Source of the DNA: an uncultured Clostridia bacterium
GTDB lineage: Bacteria > Bacillota > Clostridia > Acetivibrionales > CALMWN01
Reading direction: 5' to 3'
DNA length: 6,101 nt
Assembly: GCA_937873555.1 (NCBI GenBank)
Contig: CALMWN010000068.1
Coordinates: forward strand, 1 to 6,101
Part shown: positions 5,901 through 6,101 of the stretch, piece after piece
Numbering within the stretch: position 1 is the stretch's first letter
How the letters are laid out: every line of letters starts with the position of its first letter
The notes under the pieces: generated by a model
The model's database searches: none
Seen by the model: only the letters and a program-made list of their open reading frames with translations
Told to the model about the DNA's origin: nothing
Made by a program: the position numbers and the translations under genes

Positions 5901-6069
5901 ATGAAGCAATATCTGGATTTATGCGGACACATATTGCAAAACGGAGTCAGGAAGGAAGACCGCACAGGAACTAGTACAATCAGCTTATTCGGCTATCAGA
6001 TGAGATTCAACCTCCAGGATGGCTTTCCGCTGCTTACCACTAAAAAATTGCATTTAAAGTCCATTATTC
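5901..6069 (+). CDS. thyA: Thymidylate synthase, N-terminal fragment (cut by contig end)
   Basis: The first 56 codons of folate-dependent thymidylate synthase, which methylates dUMP to dTMP using methylene-tetrahydrofolate in the cytosol. Diagnostic residues are KEDRTGTSTISLFGYQMRF at 18-36, including Arg21 of the dUMP-phosphate-binding RTGT, then GFPLLTTKKLHLKSII at 41-56, which normally continues into HELLWFL. Base 6069 is a C, consistent with the first base of that His codon. The start is firm: GGAGGG at 5887-5892 lies 8 nt before the ATG. Genuine sequence stops at 6069; the open frame that continues to 6101 reads through sequencing adapter. No convincing promoter is visible between the thrS terminator and this start. 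A dihydrofolate reductase gene often follows thyA in Firmicutes but is not in view. The gene is incomplete because of assembly; there is no sign of mutation. Confidence 0.93.
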
Positions 6070-6101
6070 CTGTCTCTTATACACATCTCCGAGCCCACGA
6101 G
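6070..6101. other. Illumina Nextera (Tn5) Read 2 adapter, sequencing artefact
   Basis: The final 32 bases equal the first 32 of the 34 bases of the reverse complement of the Nextera Read 2 transposase adapter. The 19-bp Tn5 mosaic end CTGTCTCTTATACACATCT is at 6070-6088, followed by CCGAGCCCACGAG at 6089-6101. In the thyA frame it translates to the known contaminant peptide PVSYTHLRAHE. It interrupts thyA exactly where homology ends. It should be trimmed and is not a transposon of the organism. Confidence 0.97.

Noticed and set aside
6070..6088. Tn5 mosaic end as evidence of a natural Tn5-like insertion in thyA
   Set aside because: The bases after the mosaic end are the synthetic Nextera Read 2 sequence and the molecule stops there, so it is library adapter.
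5901..6101. thyA as a pseudogene or a fusion with a novel C-terminus
   Set aside because: The divergent tail is translated adapter; up to base 6069 the sequence is a normal thymidylate synthase.

Overview
The window looks like a chromosomal segment from a moderately AT-rich, low-GC Gram-positive anaerobe-type genome (Bacillota, most likely class Clostridia). The signs are a T-box leader controlling threonyl-tRNA synthetase, a DacF-type D,D-carboxypeptidase, a ComEA-like protein with SLBB and helix-hairpin-helix domains, GGAGG-type ribosome binding sites and consensus sigma-A promoters. The species cannot be named from the sequence. All genes are ordinary chromosomal genes. I see no mobile element, CRISPR array, rRNA or tRNA gene.

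Layout: (1) 6-1292, minus strand: serine-type D-Ala-D-Ala carboxypeptidase with signal peptide and C-terminal membrane anchor. (2) 1293-1563: divergent intergenic region with a short palindrome. (3) 1564-2313, plus: membrane-anchored ComEA-like DNA-binding protein, followed by a weak hairpin terminator. (4) 2341-2490, minus: a 49-residue very basic single-pass membrane protein of unknown function, convergent with comEA. (5) 2491-2754: divergent intergenic region carrying a promoter for each flanking gene. (6) 2755-3513, plus: fumarylacetoacetate hydrolase (FAH) family enzyme. (7) 3543-3828: perfect-consensus sigma-A promoter followed by a complete T-box riboswitch with an ACC (Thr) specifier and an intrinsic terminator. 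(8) 3860-5767, plus: full-length threonyl-tRNA synthetase, closed by a strong hairpin terminator. (9) 5901-6069, plus: the first 56 codons of thymidylate synthase, cut off by the end of the assembled sequence.

The last 32 bases (6070-6101) are not biological. They match the Illumina Nextera (Tn5) Read 2 transposase adapter: the 19-bp mosaic end plus 13 further bases. The window therefore ends at a contig end with untrimmed adapter, and any protein read through it gets a false C-terminus.

The genes do not form one pathway. They appear to be separate transcription units for cell-wall maturation, DNA binding or uptake, a small-molecule C-C hydrolase or related enzyme, tRNA charging and dTMP synthesis. 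The best supported regulatory logic is thrS: uncharged tRNA-Thr should stabilise the antiterminator and allow read-through into the synthetase gene. I found no convincing undescribed system. The least explained items are the 49-residue membrane protein and the palindrome upstream of dacF.
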